In this document: positions 1 to 8,430 of the stretch, in pieces
Position numbering within the stretch: the first letter of the stretch is position 1
Layout of the letters: each line of letters opens with the position of its first letter
Assembly (NCBI RefSeq): GCF_002157625.1
Contig: NZ_BDMM01000001.1
Coordinates: forward strand, 620,001-684,000
Length of the DNA stretch: 64,000 nt
Origin: Brevundimonas sp. SH203
GTDB lineage: Bacteria > Pseudomonadota > Alphaproteobacteria > Caulobacterales > Caulobacteraceae
Direction: 5' to 3'
Position numbers and translations under genes: made by a program
Notes under the pieces: generated by a model
Told to the model about the DNA's origin: nothing
What the model saw: only the letters and a program-made list of their open reading frames with translations
Databases searched by the model: none

Positions 1-192
1 GCCCGTGACCAGCTTCTCATAGGTGTCGGGCTGTTTGCCCGGTCGGCCTATCGGTCTTCGCGCCAGCTTCTCGGTCGCCTCGATGATGCGGGCTTCGATC
101 TTTTGAGCCGCCGGCAGATTTCGACCGGCCAGATAGTCGATCGCCTGGGTCAGTTCGAGAAGGGCGCGTCGCGACCAGACGACGGCGCGCAT
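1..192 (-). CDS. ParE/RelE-family toxin, 3' end cut by window edge
   Basis: Sixty-four codons are visible, beginning MRAVVWSRRALLELTQAIDY and running off the left edge. The start ATG overlaps the antitoxin stop in an ATGA junction, the usual ParDE arrangement. The N-terminal pattern (a strand, then a helix 'ALLELTQAIDYLAGRNLPAAQKI' split here by the length rule, then a second helix with 'IIEATEKLARRP' and 'GRPG') is typical of ParE toxins, in which family members inhibit gyrase or act as ribosome-dependent RNases. The C-terminal part that carries most active-site residues is outside the window, so activity cannot be judged. Family assignment is firm at the ParE/RelE superfamily level only. 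Confidence 0.8.
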   Translation of the reverse strand, partial: MRAVVWSRRALLELTQAIDYLAGRNLPAAQKIEARIIEATEKLARRPIGRPGKQPDTYEKLVTG

Positions 193-443
193 CAGGATTC
201 GTATTTGGCGATGGTTTCCCGGATTTGCCGCATGGCGTCTTCATGGGTGACGACATTGCCGTTGCGGAAATCTTCCAGCCCTTCTTCGACGGCCAGCATC
301 ATTTCCAGTTCGCGCTCGACGTAGCCGGAAATGGCGCGTTCGGCGAGAAACGACTGTGTGCGATGCGTTTTCTCGGCCAGCAGGCCGAGACGCGCTTTCA
401 GACTTTCGCTCACGCGAACAGTGACTGTCGTGCTGGCGGCCAT
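192..443 (-). CDS. ParD/CopG-type ribbon-helix-helix antitoxin
   Basis: An 83-residue protein starting MAASTTVTVRVSESLKARL. The N-terminal strand TVTVRV followed by two helices is the ribbon-helix-helix DNA-binding fold of CopG/ParD antitoxins, and the acidic C-terminal tail (EEGLEDFRNG...EDAMRQIRETI) is the part that usually wraps the toxin. I chose the ATG at 443 because AGGAG lies 7 bases upstream; an in-frame ATG at 461 has no such site. The stop overlaps the toxin start. Just upstream (about 455-480) is a short AGCT-containing direct repeat on the minus strand that may be the autoregulatory operator. Function by family: represses its own operon and neutralises the toxin. Confidence 0.85.
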   Translation of the reverse strand: MAASTTVTVRVSESLKARLGLLAEKTHRTQSFLAERAISGYVERELEMMLAVEEGLEDFRNGNVVTHEDAMRQIRETIAKYES

Positions 444-517
444 ACGGATGCTCCTGTGCACATCAGCTTACAGCTTAACACATTGACCCGCCGCATCGCC
501 ACTCCTACCACCCAAGC

Positions 518-1273
518 ATGACCGACGCCCTCCCCCTGAACGACCGCATCGCCCTCGTCGTCGGCGCCTCGCGCGGCATCGGCTATGAAAGCGCGCTGGC
601 CCTGGCCAAGGCCGGGGCGCACGTCATCGCCACCGCCCGCACCCAGGGCGGCCTGGAAGAGCTTGACGACGCCATCTTCGCCGCCACCGGCCGCCACGCC
701 ACCCTGATCCCGTTCGATCTGGTGGACGGCGGGGCCATCGACCGTCTGGGCGGCGCCATCTTCGAGCGTTTCAAGACGCTGGATGTCTGGGTCCACGCCG
801 CCGCGACCATGGGGCCGTCCGGCCTGACGCCGGTGTCCCACGCCGACCCGCGCGAGTTCGCCAAGGTCGAGAAAACCAACTTCACCGCCGTCTATCGCCT
901 GATCCGCTCGCTGGAGCCGTTGCTGCGCGCGTCCGACGCCGGACGCGCCATCCATTTCACCACCAGCGTGGCGGCCAGTCCGCGCGCCTTCTGGGGCATG
1001 TACGCCGCGACCAAGGCGGGCGCCGAGGCCCTGGTGAAGGCCTGGGCCGACGAGATCGAGAGCACGGCCGTCCGCGCCTGCATCGTCGATCCCGGCCGGA
1101 TGCGCACCGCCATGCGCGCCCAGGCCTATCCAGGCGAAGACCCTTCCGTCCTGCCCCATCCATCCGAGATCGGTCCCCTGGTCGTCGATCTGGCCCGCCC
1201 GGACGCGACGCCGCCCCTGACGATCCGGTTTCAGGACTGGAAATCCGGCCCGTCGATCGAAGCCCTGATCTGA
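518..1273 (+). CDS. SDR family NAD(P)-dependent oxidoreductase
   Basis: A 251-residue classical short-chain dehydrogenase. The cofactor loop GASRGIG is at residues 16-22, and the catalytic Ser150, Tyr162 and Lys166 (in MYAATK) are present, so it should be active. The sequence around 'HAAATMGPSGL' replaces the usual NNAG with HAAA, a pattern seen in SDRs related to the YciK group. Substrate cannot be told from sequence. It stands alone, divergent from the toxin-antitoxin pair and 75 bases before the next gene. Cytoplasmic, no signal peptide. Confidence 0.85.
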   Translation: MTDALPLNDRIALVVGASRGIGYESALALAKAGAHVIATARTQGGLEELDDAIFAATGRHATLIPFDLVDGGAIDRLGGAIFERFKTLDVWVHAAATMGPSGLTPVSHADPREFAKVEKTNFTAVYRLIRSLEPLLRASDAGRAIHFTTSVAASPRAFWGMYAATKAGAEALVKAWADEIESTAVRACIVDPGRMRTAMRAQAYPGEDPSVLPHPSEIGPLVVDLARPDATPPLTIRFQDWKSGPSIEALI

Positions 1274-1348
1274 GGCTTTCGCCCCCGTCCGCCACCGTTC
1301 GTCCCTGGACGATGGCGATGCACGGCGGACGGCGGCAAGGCGGGGTCC

Positions 1349-2023
1349 ATGACCCTGTTCTCATCCTTTCTGATCGTCCACGTCTCGACCGGACTTTGCG
1401 CCGGTCTGGTCGGCGTCCTGCCTGTCGTCACGCAAAAGGGCGGGCGCGCGCATAGGTTCTGGGGGCGGCTGTTCGCCGGCCTGATGGCCGTCCTTCTGGT
1501 CTGCGCCTGGGCGATGACCGCGCTTAGATTCAACACCTATTTCCTGGCCTTGTCGGCGACCGCGACGCTCAGCCTGTTTTCGGGCGTGCGGGTTCTGGGG
1601 CGCAAACGGCCCGACTTGAAGGCCGAGGACCGCGCCCGCCCGCTGGACTGGGCCGCAACGCTGGGCGTGATCGGTATCGGCCTGTGGGTTCTCGTCCTGC
1701 TGGCGAGCGGACGTTCCGACGGTCCCTCGACCGTCTCCGCCGCCCTGGCCGCCAGCGCCCTGACGATGGGCGTCTGGGATCTGTGGCGGTTCGCCGCCCC
1801 GACATCCTGGCCCTTTTCAACCAACCTCTGGACCTATGAACATCTGGCGAAGATGCTGGGCGCCTATTCTGCGGTATTGAGCGCCTTCTCGGGCAACTTT
1901 CTGACCGCCCTGCCCGCGCCCTGGAGCCAGCTCTGGCCGACCGTCCTGTTCCAATGTCTGATCGTCGCCTGGATCGTGACCCTTCTGGTCCGCAAGCGCC
2001 GTCGTCCCTTGTGCGCCGGTTGA
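1349..2023 (+). CDS. Multi-span membrane protein, DUF2306-like
   Basis: A 224-residue protein with about six to seven hydrophobic segments, for example at residues 5-27, 42-60, 64-80, 104-121, 132-147 and 195-213, ending in a basic RKRRRP tail. The N-terminal 'IVHVSTGLCAGLVG' followed by 'KGGRAHRFWGRLF' is the arrangement seen in predicted membrane proteins of the DUF2306 type. No catalytic motif is visible. Its 3' end overlaps the start region of the LytTR-domain gene that follows, which suggests the two are co-translated and may form a membrane sensor/regulator pair. That pairing is inference. Confidence 0.65.
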   Translation: MTLFSSFLIVHVSTGLCAGLVGVLPVVTQKGGRAHRFWGRLFAGLMAVLLVCAWAMTALRFNTYFLALSATATLSLFSGVRVLGRKRPDLKAEDRARPLDWAATLGVIGIGLWVLVLLASGRSDGPSTVSAALAASALTMGVWDLWRFAAPTSWPFSTNLWTYEHLAKMLGAYSAVLSAFSGNFLTALPAPWSQLWPTVLFQCLIVAWIVTLLVRKRRRPLCAG

Positions 2024-2850
2024 GGCGCGCGCCCGTCGCGACGGCCGTTGGCCTGTTCACGGCCTACAGCTATGTCGCCACCGTGCTGGCCGTCGCCTGG
2101 TATCTGCGGCGCGGATCGGCGGAGGTGTCCGTAGGCGCTTCCCTGCTTTGGGCGGCCCTGTCCTATACGCCGTGGCTGGGGGTCGCGGGTCTGACATGGG
2201 CTGTGATCCGCCGGTCCGGCCCCGGATGGCGGGCGACGAGCGTTCTGGCCGCCGTCATCTTGGTCGCCGTCCCCCTGATCGCCGCCCTGAACGCCCGCAC
2301 CGACATGGGTTTTCTGAACCATGCAAGCGACGGCGGCGAATGGGCGGCGCGGACCATCGACCGGCTGCCGGTCGTTCTTCTGCTCTACACCGCTATCGTC
2401 GCCGTCGGTTTAGCCGCCGCCTATTGGCGCAGCGCCCGCGACGCCCGCGACCGGATCGCCGTCCTGATCGCTGCCCTGTCCCAGGCCCGCACGCTGGAGC
2501 CGGACCAGAGCCAGCGCCTCCTGGTCTCCACGGGCCGGGCGCGCGCCTCGATCCCTGTCGCCGACATCGAATGGTTCGCCTCGGCCGGCAACTATGTGGT
2601 GGTTAACTGGGACGGCAAGGAGGGCCTGATCCGCGACACCCTGCAGGCGCTGGAGGCGCGACTGGACCCGCGCCTCTTCACCCGCAGCCACCGCTCCAGC
2701 CTGATCAACCTGGCCCGCGTCGGTCAGGTCCAGCCGCTGTCGGACGGCGCCTGGAGGCTGACGATGGCCAGCGGCGCCGAACTGGTGGTCAGCCGCACCT
2801 ATCGGGACGCCGTGCTGGAAAAATTGGGTCGGACGCCTCAGGGCAGATAG
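1954..2850 (+). CDS. Membrane-anchored LytTR-domain transcription regulator
   Basis: A 298-residue protein. About four hydrophobic segments fill residues 30-160, then a cytoplasmic LytTR DNA-binding domain occupies roughly residues 190-295, recognised by 'IEWFASAGNYVVV', 'LFTRSHRSSLINL' and 'VVSRTYRDAVLEKL'. This is the architecture of membrane-embedded LytTR regulators of the LytTR regulatory-system type, which are often controlled by a partner membrane protein. The ATG at 1954 overlaps the upstream gene by 70 bases; a GTG at 2011 that removes 19 residues is an equally good start and would shorten the overlap to 13 bases. No receiver domain is present, so it is not a standard response regulator. 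Confidence 0.8.
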   Translation: MSDRRLDRDPSGPQAPSSLVRRLRRAPVATAVGLFTAYSYVATVLAVAWYLRRGSAEVSVGASLLWAALSYTPWLGVAGLTWAVIRRSGPGWRATSVLAAVILVAVPLIAALNARTDMGFLNHASDGGEWAARTIDRLPVVLLLYTAIVAVGLAAAYWRSARDARDRIAVLIAALSQARTLEPDQSQRLLVSTGRARASIPVADIEWFASAGNYVVVNWDGKEGLIRDTLQALEARLDPRLFTRSHRSSLINLARVGQVQPLSDGAWRLTMASGAELVVSRTYRDAVLEKLGRTPQGR

Positions 2851-3464
2851 GCGAACACCTTCAGCCAGCCCTCGGCCTGGGCCAGGTCGATGGCTTCGAA
2901 CAGGGGGATGGCCAGCAGGAAGACCAGGCCGTCGCGGATGGTGGTCAGGAAGAAGGACGGCCGCACCGACAGGTCCTCCTCATCCCGCCACAGGGCGAAG
3001 TTGGGCCAGAAGCGCGGCGTCCGGGCCTTGTACGCCGCATAGTCCGCGCCGAAGGTCGCGCCCAGCCAGGCCTCCTCGCGGCGAACCGTCAGATAGAAGA
3101 CCGCCAGCGACGCCAGGGTGAACAGCACCGCCAGGGTCAGGCTGCCGCTCTGGGCGCCGACGCCGAACGCGCCGAAGAAGCTGAAGATATAGAGCGGGTT
3201 GCGGCTGATCGAATAGGGACCGCGCGACACGATCTCGGCCTTCTTGCGCCCGCCGATATAGAGCGAACACCAGGCGCGCCCCACGATGGCGAAGACGATG
3301 GCGGCCAGGCCCACGGCTTCGACGCCTTCGTGCAGCGGACTGTCCAGACCGCTGGCGGATTGCGACACCATGGTCAGTCCGACCAGCGCCAGCAGGGCGA
3401 CAAGCACCGCGCCCTTGCGGATTTTCTGAACGGCCTGAAGGTCGAACGCCTGAATCGGGGTCAT
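2838..3464 (-). CDS. Isoprenylcysteine carboxyl methyltransferase-like membrane methyltransferase
   Basis: A 208-residue integral membrane protein with the ICMT/phospholipid methyltransferase signature: 'GPYSISRNPLYIFSFFG' at about residues 82-98 (consensus GPYxxxRHPxY, with Asn replacing His here), followed by 'VRREEAWLGATFGADYAAY', the conserved EE motif that helps bind S-adenosylmethionine. It has about five hydrophobic segments. Substrate is unknown; bacterial members methylate lipids or small isoprenoid-like acceptors. Its 3' end overlaps the LytTR gene's 3' end by 13 bases on the opposite strand. Confidence 0.75.
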   Translation of the reverse strand: MTPIQAFDLQAVQKIRKGAVLVALLALVGLTMVSQSASGLDSPLHEGVEAVGLAAIVFAIVGRAWCSLYIGGRKKAEIVSRGPYSISRNPLYIFSFFGAFGVGAQSGSLTLAVLFTLASLAVFYLTVRREEAWLGATFGADYAAYKARTPRFWPNFALWRDEEDLSVRPSFFLTTIRDGLVFLLAIPLFEAIDLAQAEGWLKVFAYLP

Positions 3465-3566
3465 TATTCGCTCCGCATTGCACCTAAATCCAAGCGCTGC
3501 TTTATGACGCCGCGCAAGCGGTATGTTTGCGAGCGAAAATCGGTCTCGAAAGCCGCAGGCGTCGGT

Positions 3567-4031
3567 TCAGAGGGTCGCCAGCAGGTCCGCCAGTTCCGCC
3601 GGCCAGATCGTCTCGGTCGAGGTGCGGATGTCGTCGGCGCTCCACCAGCGATGCGCCGTCAGCACCCGCTGCTCCTCCTCGGTCCAGGCCGCATTCGACA
3701 GATCGAAATCCTCAGTTCGCAGCAGGAAGAACCGCTGATCGACCCGCGCCATTCGCCCGTCGGGCAGGCGGAAACATTCGATGACCTGCGCCGCCTCCGG
3801 TCCCGGATCGTCCACGATCAGGCCGGTCTCCTCGAACAGTTCGCGACGCGCGGCGTCCGCATAGGTCTCGCCCGGTTCGCATCCGCCGCCGGGCGTGGCC
3901 CAGAAGGCGGTCCCGGCCAGCGGACCCTCCGCATAGTCGAACCGGAACAGCAGCACCCGCCCCTGCCCGTCCAGGATCAGCCAACGCGCGGTCGGCCGAT
4001 CAGGCAGGACGGCGGGATCGGCGTCGCTCAT
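3567..4031 (-). CDS. Nudix hydrolase
   Basis: A 154-residue Nudix protein. The full Nudix box is present at about residues 48-71 (GGGCEPGETYADAARRELFE followed by ETGL), with all the catalytic REXXEE glutamates. The family hydrolyses nucleoside diphosphates linked to another group; the subgroup with 'WFL..TPGGGCEPGET' near the N-terminus often acts on dinucleotide or nucleotide substrates, but substrate is not predictable here. It is the last gene of the YfgM-BamB-Der run, starting 18 bases after the der stop. Confidence 0.9.
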   Translation of the reverse strand: MSDADPAVLPDRPTARWLILDGQGRVLLFRFDYAEGPLAGTAFWATPGGGCEPGETYADAARRELFEETGLIVDDPGPEAAQVIECFRLPDGRMARVDQRFFLLRTEDFDLSNAAWTEEEQRVLTAHRWWSADDIRTSTETIWPAELADLLATL

Positions 4032-4049
4032 GGCGTCAGCGCCCGATGC

Positions 4050-5669
4050 TCACCGCTTGGCGCCGCCCTTTTGCCCCGTGCGGACGCGGCCCGAGCGGGA
4101 CACCTGACGCGCCCCGCCGCGCGCACCCTTCTGGACCGCCACGGACGACCCCGCCTTCTTGGAGGCGCTGGCCTTCAGGCCGCCCAGCACCTTGGGCTGG
4201 GGCTTGCGGGTCTTCTTCTGCTCCAGCGCCTTGCCGGGCAGTTTGGACAGGGCCTCTTCCTTGTCGGCCTTCTTGACCCGGCGCGGCGCGGTCTTGGCGT
4301 CGCCCTTGTAGCGTTCCGGCCCGGACTTGGCCCCGCCCTCGGCATAGGGGTTCACGCCGCTGGACTTGACGTTCAGACGGATCGGCGTGCCCGGCAGGTC
4401 GAAGCTCTCGCGGATCGAATTCACCAGATAGCGTTTGTAATGCTCCGGCATCGCCTCGGCGCGATTGGCCATCAGCACGAAGGTCGGCGGCCGCGCCTTG
4501 GTCTGGGCGATGTATTTCGGCTTGATCCGCTTGCCGTCCACGGCGGGGGGCGGGTGCCGCTGGGTCGCCATCGATAGCCAGGTGTTCAGGTCCTTGGTCT
4601 TCACCTTGACCGACCAGGTGTCATAGGCCTGAAGCACGGCGGGCATCAGCCGCTCGACCCCACGTCCGCTGTGCGACGACAGGGCCACGAAGGGCGAACC
4701 CTTCAGCTGCGGCAGCTTGTCCTCCGCCATGCCTTTCAGCTTGGCCATGCGGGACTGGGGCTCGTCCTCCAGGTCCCATTTGGACGCCACATAGACCAGG
4801 GCGCGGCCCTCGCGCTCGACCAGATCGGCCAGCTGCAGGTCCTGGGTGTCGAAGGCGTCGTCCTTGTCCATCATCAGGATGACGACTTCGGCGAAGGTGA
4901 TGGCCCGGATGGTGTCGGCGACCGACAGCTTCTCCAGCTTCTCCTGCACCCGCGCCTTGCGACGCATTCCGGCCGTATCGACCAGACGGATGTTCTTGCC
5001 CTCGAATTGCCAGTCGACCGAGATGGAATCGCGCGTGATCCCCGCCTCCGGCCCGGTCAGCAGCCGGTCGTCGCCGATCAGGCGGTTGATCAGGGTCGAC
5101 TTGCCCGCGTTCGGGCGGCCGATCACGGCGATGCGTATCGGCTTGTCCGGCGCATCGACCTCCTCGACGAAGATGTCCTGCGACGCGGCGACGATGGCGG
5201 CGTACAGATCGGCCATCCCCTCGCCATGCTCGGCCGAGATCGGCACCGGCTCGCCAAAGCCCAGGCCGTGCGCCTCGCCCACGCCGCCGCCGCTCTCGCG
5301 GCTCTCGGACTTGTTGGCCAGCAGGATGACGGGCTTATGCACCTTGCGCAGGCGTTCGGCGAAGATCCGGTCCAGCGACGTCACGCCTTCGCGCGCGTCC
5401 ATCATGAACATGATCAGTTCGGCGTCGTCCAGCGCGGCCTCGGTCTGCTCGCGCATCCGGGCTTCCAGGCTTTCGTCGGTGACGTCCTCGTACCCCGCCG
5501 TGTCGATCAGCGTCAGGTCCATGTCGCCGATATTGCCGTCGGCGTAGCGCCGGTCGCGGGTCACGCCGGGGCGATCGTCGACCAGCGCCAAACGCTTGCC
5601 GACGAGGCGGTTGAACAGGGTCGACTTGCCCACATTGGGGCGGCCGACGATGGCGACCTTCAGAGCCAT
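4050..5669 (-). CDS. der: Ribosome biogenesis GTPase Der (EngA)
   Basis: A 539-residue protein with the two tandem Ras-like GTPase domains that define Der. G1 motifs GRPNVGKST (residue 8 on) and GRPNAGKST (about residue 183) are both intact, with matching DTAG switch motifs and NKSE and SKWD base-recognition motifs. A KH-like domain follows to about residue 450. Der acts in late assembly of the 50S subunit. The last 90 residues are a lysine/arginine-rich, low-complexity tail (KKTRKPQPK, GARGGARQ, GQKGGAKR), longer than in enterobacteria, and probably disordered and RNA-binding. It lies directly downstream of bamB, as in many proteobacteria. Confidence 0.97.
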   Translation of the reverse strand: MALKVAIVGRPNVGKSTLFNRLVGKRLALVDDRPGVTRDRRYADGNIGDMDLTLIDTAGYEDVTDESLEARMREQTEAALDDAELIMFMMDAREGVTSLDRIFAERLRKVHKPVILLANKSESRESGGGVGEAHGLGFGEPVPISAEHGEGMADLYAAIVAASQDIFVEEVDAPDKPIRIAVIGRPNAGKSTLINRLIGDDRLLTGPEAGITRDSISVDWQFEGKNIRLVDTAGMRRKARVQEKLEKLSVADTIRAITFAEVVILMMDKDDAFDTQDLQLADLVEREGRALVYVASKWDLEDEPQSRMAKLKGMAEDKLPQLKGSPFVALSSHSGRGVERLMPAVLQAYDTWSVKVKTKDLNTWLSMATQRHPPPAVDGKRIKPKYIAQTKARPPTFVLMANRAEAMPEHYKRYLVNSIRESFDLPGTPIRLNVKSSGVNPYAEGGAKSGPERYKGDAKTAPRRVKKADKEEALSKLPGKALEQKKTRKPQPKVLGGLKASASKKAGSSVAVQKGARGGARQVSRSGRVRTGQKGGAKR

Positions 5670-5700
5670 GTCGGCTTTCTAACGCAAAAGGGCTGAAACG

Positions 5701-7080
5701 TCAGCGGATGCAGATCAGCTGGCCGTTGTCGGTCAGCACATACAGCGCGCCGTTGTAGGCGGCGGGGGCGATATAGGCGGGCGCACCCAGTTTCAGCGTG
5801 GTCTGGGCCGCGCCGGTCTTGGGATCGAAGGCCACCGCCTCGCCGAACGAATTCACCATCACCAGACGGTTGGAGGCCAGCAGCGGCCCCGACCATTGCG
5901 GACGGATGGTGCGGCGGCCGAAGGTCAGGAAACCGCCCTCGCGACGTTCGCGCCCCTCGTTCAACTCGCGCGTCCAGTAGATCTGGCCGGTGTCGCGGTT
6001 GACGGTGATCAGCTGGCCTGCCTTGGACACCACGAACACGGCGTCGCCGACCGGCAGGGGCGCGTTGACGCCCGTGATGGGCAGTTGCCACTTGGGCTGG
6101 CCTGAACGCAGGTCCAGCGCCGACATGACGCCGGAATGGCTTACGCCATAGACCATGCCGCGGCTGATGACCGGGCGCCCCGCCACGTCGCGAACCTCGG
6201 ACAGGGCGCTGGTGCGGCTGGTGCGCGACAGGGTCTCTTCCCACACCGCCTGGCCGTTCAGGGTGCTGAGCGCGACCAGCTGGCCCGAGGCGAACGGGGC
6301 GACGACCGTGGTGCCGCTGACCGCCGGGCTGGAGGCGCGCATCACGCGCGCCGGCTCGGCGATGCCGCGATAGGTCCAGTCCTGGGCGCCGGTCGTGGTG
6401 TCGAAGGCGAACAGCTGGCTGTCCACGTCGACCACGAAGACGCGATTGCCCGACACGGTCGGGGCGCCGTGGATCGGGGCGTCCACCTGCTGGGTCCAGG
6501 CCACGGCGCCGGTGTTAGCGTCCAGCGCCGACATGGAACGATAGCCGGAAGAGACGAACACCTTGCCCGCGCCGACGGCCAGACCGCCGCCGAAGCCGCC
6601 GTTGCGGTCGCGCTCGGTGTTCTTGACGTTGACCTTCCACAGCACCGCGCCCGTGTCGGCCGAGACCGCCGAGACGGTCGATTCGCCGTCCAGCACGAAG
6701 ATCTTGCCGTCGGCGGCGACGATGGGGGCCATGACGTTGCCGACGAGCGCCGAGCCGGCGCCGATGTTGCGCTTCCAGGCGATCTGGAAGTTGGGGGCGG
6801 CGATGACGTGTTCGACCAGGTTCTCGGCCGTGCCGCCGGGCTGGGTCCAGGCGGTGACGGCCTGAGGCCCGGGCAGGAAGTAGTCGCGGCCGGACAGGGC
6901 CGCCGACGGCGCCAGCTGCTGCTCGAACTCCAGCACCGAGATTCGCTCGCCGGCCGAGGCCGTCGCCTTGGGGCCGTCCTTGGCGCCCAGGCCGAAGGGC
7001 AGGTTGCGGCGCACGGTGCCGCACGACGCCATGGTCGCGGCGACGCCGCAGATCAGCGCGACTTTCAGAACTCGGTTCAT
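5701..7080 (-). CDS. bamB: Outer-membrane protein assembly factor BamB (PQQ-repeat lipoprotein)
   Basis: A 459-residue beta-propeller lipoprotein of the BAM complex, which inserts beta-barrel proteins into the outer membrane. The N-terminal signal MNRVLKVALICGVAATMASC ends in a lipobox with Cys20. PQQ-type blades repeat with motifs such as 'VSADTGAVLWKV', 'LDANTGAVAWTQ', 'FDTTTGAQDWTY', 'LNGQAVWEE' and 'DRDTGQIYW'-like. I placed the start at the ATG at 7080, which has AGGA 8-11 bases upstream and puts the signal peptide at the very N-terminus; an in-frame GTG at 7107 overlaps the upstream stop and would add nine residues. Order with the upstream TPR gene and downstream der is conserved across proteobacteria. 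Confidence 0.95.
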   Translation of the reverse strand: MNRVLKVALICGVAATMASCGTVRRNLPFGLGAKDGPKATASAGERISVLEFEQQLAPSAALSGRDYFLPGPQAVTAWTQPGGTAENLVEHVIAAPNFQIAWKRNIGAGSALVGNVMAPIVAADGKIFVLDGESTVSAVSADTGAVLWKVNVKNTERDRNGGFGGGLAVGAGKVFVSSGYRSMSALDANTGAVAWTQQVDAPIHGAPTVSGNRVFVVDVDSQLFAFDTTTGAQDWTYRGIAEPARVMRASSPAVSGTTVVAPFASGQLVALSTLNGQAVWEETLSRTSRTSALSEVRDVAGRPVISRGMVYGVSHSGVMSALDLRSGQPKWQLPITGVNAPLPVGDAVFVVSKAGQLITVNRDTGQIYWTRELNEGRERREGGFLTFGRRTIRPQWSGPLLASNRLVMVNSFGEAVAFDPKTGAAQTTLKLGAPAYIAPAAYNGALYVLTDNGQLICIR

Positions 7081-7103
7081 CGGGGGCGTCCTAAAAGGGG
7101 TCG

Positions 7104-7874
7104 TCACTGTTGGGCGGGCGCGGCGGCGGGGGCCGTCGGCGCCGCCGAAGGGGTCATGGCGTTGGCGGCGCCGGCGGCGGGCGGCGTGGCCTTGGCGGCG
7201 TCGCGGATGATGGCGGGCAGCGCGCCGGCGGTCCCGGCGTCGATGCTCTCGACCGCGATCTGGGCGCGCTGGCGGATCGAATCCGGCACGTCCTGGCCCA
7301 GCTGCAGCTGGACGAAGGTTTCGCGCGCCTCCTTGGCCTTGCCATGCTGCAGACGGGCCAGCGCCAGGGCTTCCTGGGCGAAGGCGTGCAGCGGGCGCTT
7401 GTCCTGGGCCAGCGGCTCCAGCCGCTTCTCGATCTCGGCCAAAGGCGCGGTGTCCATGATCAGGAAGGCGGCCTTCAGCGCGGGCGGATCGGACAGGATC
7501 GGATCGCTGGACGCCTTGGCGGCCTCGTCGAACAGGCGAACCGCATCGGGGAATTTGTTGGCGCTGACGGCGAGGCCGGCCTGCTGCTGCAGGGCCAGGG
7601 CCTTGTAGGCGCCGTTGCCTTCCTTGACCGCTTCCTCGAAGGCGGCGCGGGCGTCCATCGGCTTGTCGGCGCGCAGGGCCTCCATGCCGCGATCATAGGC
7701 GTCGGCGGCCTTGGCGGCCTTGCTGGCGTTCAGGCTGTCCCAGCCCCACCAGCCCAGGGCGCCCACCAGGGCGACGACCAGCACCACGCCGAAAACCGGC
7801 AGCCAGGTGCGGGCGAGGCGCTTCAACTTGTCGGAGCGAAGCTCCTCCTCGACCTGCTCGAAGACATCAACCAC
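7104..7874 (-). CDS. YfgM-like TPR-fold membrane protein
   Basis: A 256-residue protein with an N-terminal cytoplasmic helix (VDVFEQVEEELRSDKLKRL), one membrane span at about residues 27-46 and a periplasmic helical repeat domain with TPR-like pairs ('AADAYDRGMEALRADKP', 'DARAAFEEAVKEG'). This matches YfgM, an ancillary SecYEG subunit linked to periplasmic chaperones. The C-terminus is Ala/Pro-rich. I chose GTG at 7874 because the family begins with this helix and a GGGG-rich ribosome site lies about 9 bases upstream; the longer reading from 7943 has no family support. Position directly before bamB and der supports the call. Confidence 0.85.
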   Translation of the reverse strand: MVDVFEQVEEELRSDKLKRLARTWLPVFGVVLVVALVGALGWWGWDSLNASKAAKAADAYDRGMEALRADKPMDARAAFEEAVKEGNGAYKALALQQQAGLAVSANKFPDAVRLFDEAAKASSDPILSDPPALKAAFLIMDTAPLAEIEKRLEPLAQDKRPLHAFAQEALALARLQHGKAKEARETFVQLQLGQDVPDSIRQRAQIAVESIDAGTAGALPAIIRDAAKATPPAAGAANAMTPSAAPTAPAAAPAQQ

Positions 7875-8028
7875 TGAAACGTCGCCCCAAAATCGCGAAA
7901 TGCAAACCGCGCGGACCCTAGAAGGTCGGCGCATGAGCCGCAACGTCGTCCGTTACTGCGACGCCGGCTTTTTCGAGAAGTAGGTCTCGACTTCGGCAGG
8001 AAAACGGCGGGTTTTCACATCGGCGGCG

Positions 8029-8430
8029 TCAGACGTCCTGCGACAGCCGCGCCGCGCCCGCCGCCAGCACCGCGACCATGGCCCCGGCCACGATCCAGAA
8101 GGCCAGCATCCCGGAGCTGCCGGTCAGGTCCAGACCGCCCATCCCCAGGGCGTCCAACCCGTTCTGCGCCGAGGCCTGCGCGGTCGCCGCCGCCGCCCGC
8201 ACCCCTTGCGACAGGGTGGCGTCGCCCTCGGCGGTGAAGTTGAAGTTCACCCCCTCGCGCACCGCCAGTACGCCCCCGACCAGTCCCGCCGCCGTCAGCG
8301 TCAGCGTGCGCCAGCGCGACCGCTTCTCCAGCCGCGCCTGCAGGGTGGCCACGAACAGCGCCTCGTCGGCCAGACGCGGGCTCTGCGCGAACATCCGCTC
8401 GATGGCGGGATCGAATTCGTCAGCCGACAT
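8029..8430 (-). CDS. Candidate anti-sigma factor, membrane-anchored
   Basis: A 133-residue protein. The N-terminal part (MSADEFDPAIERMFAQSPRL...LFVATLQARLEKRSRWR) is acidic-helical and cytoplasmic, a hydrophobic segment follows at about residues 45-58, then an Ala-rich periplasmic stretch and a second span near the C-terminus (residues 110-128). It starts inside the 3' end of the ECF sigma gene (11-base overlap) with GGGAGG 7 bases before the ATG. Two-gene ECF operons of this kind usually pair sigma with its anti-sigma, so that role is inferred from position and topology. No zinc-binding HXXXCXXC motif is seen, so it is not a ZAS-type anti-sigma. Confidence 0.65.
   Translation of the reverse strand: MSADEFDPAIERMFAQSPRLADEALFVATLQARLEKRSRWRTLTLTAAGLVGGVLAVREGVNFNFTAEGDATLSQGVRAAAATAQASAQNGLDALGMGGLDLTGSSGMLAFWIVAGAMVAVLAAGAARLSQDV

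Noticed and set aside
17-256. 79-codon frame opposite the antitoxin and toxin
   Set aside because: Shadow of the ParDE pair; arginine/proline/serine-rich with no family pattern.
4671-5696. Long frame antisense to der
   Set aside because: Typical antisense frame in GC-rich DNA; the der strand has complete GTPase motifs.
6136-7608. 490-codon frame antisense to bamB and the YfgM-like gene
   Set aside because: Spans two real genes; Gly/Arg/Ala-rich with no domains.
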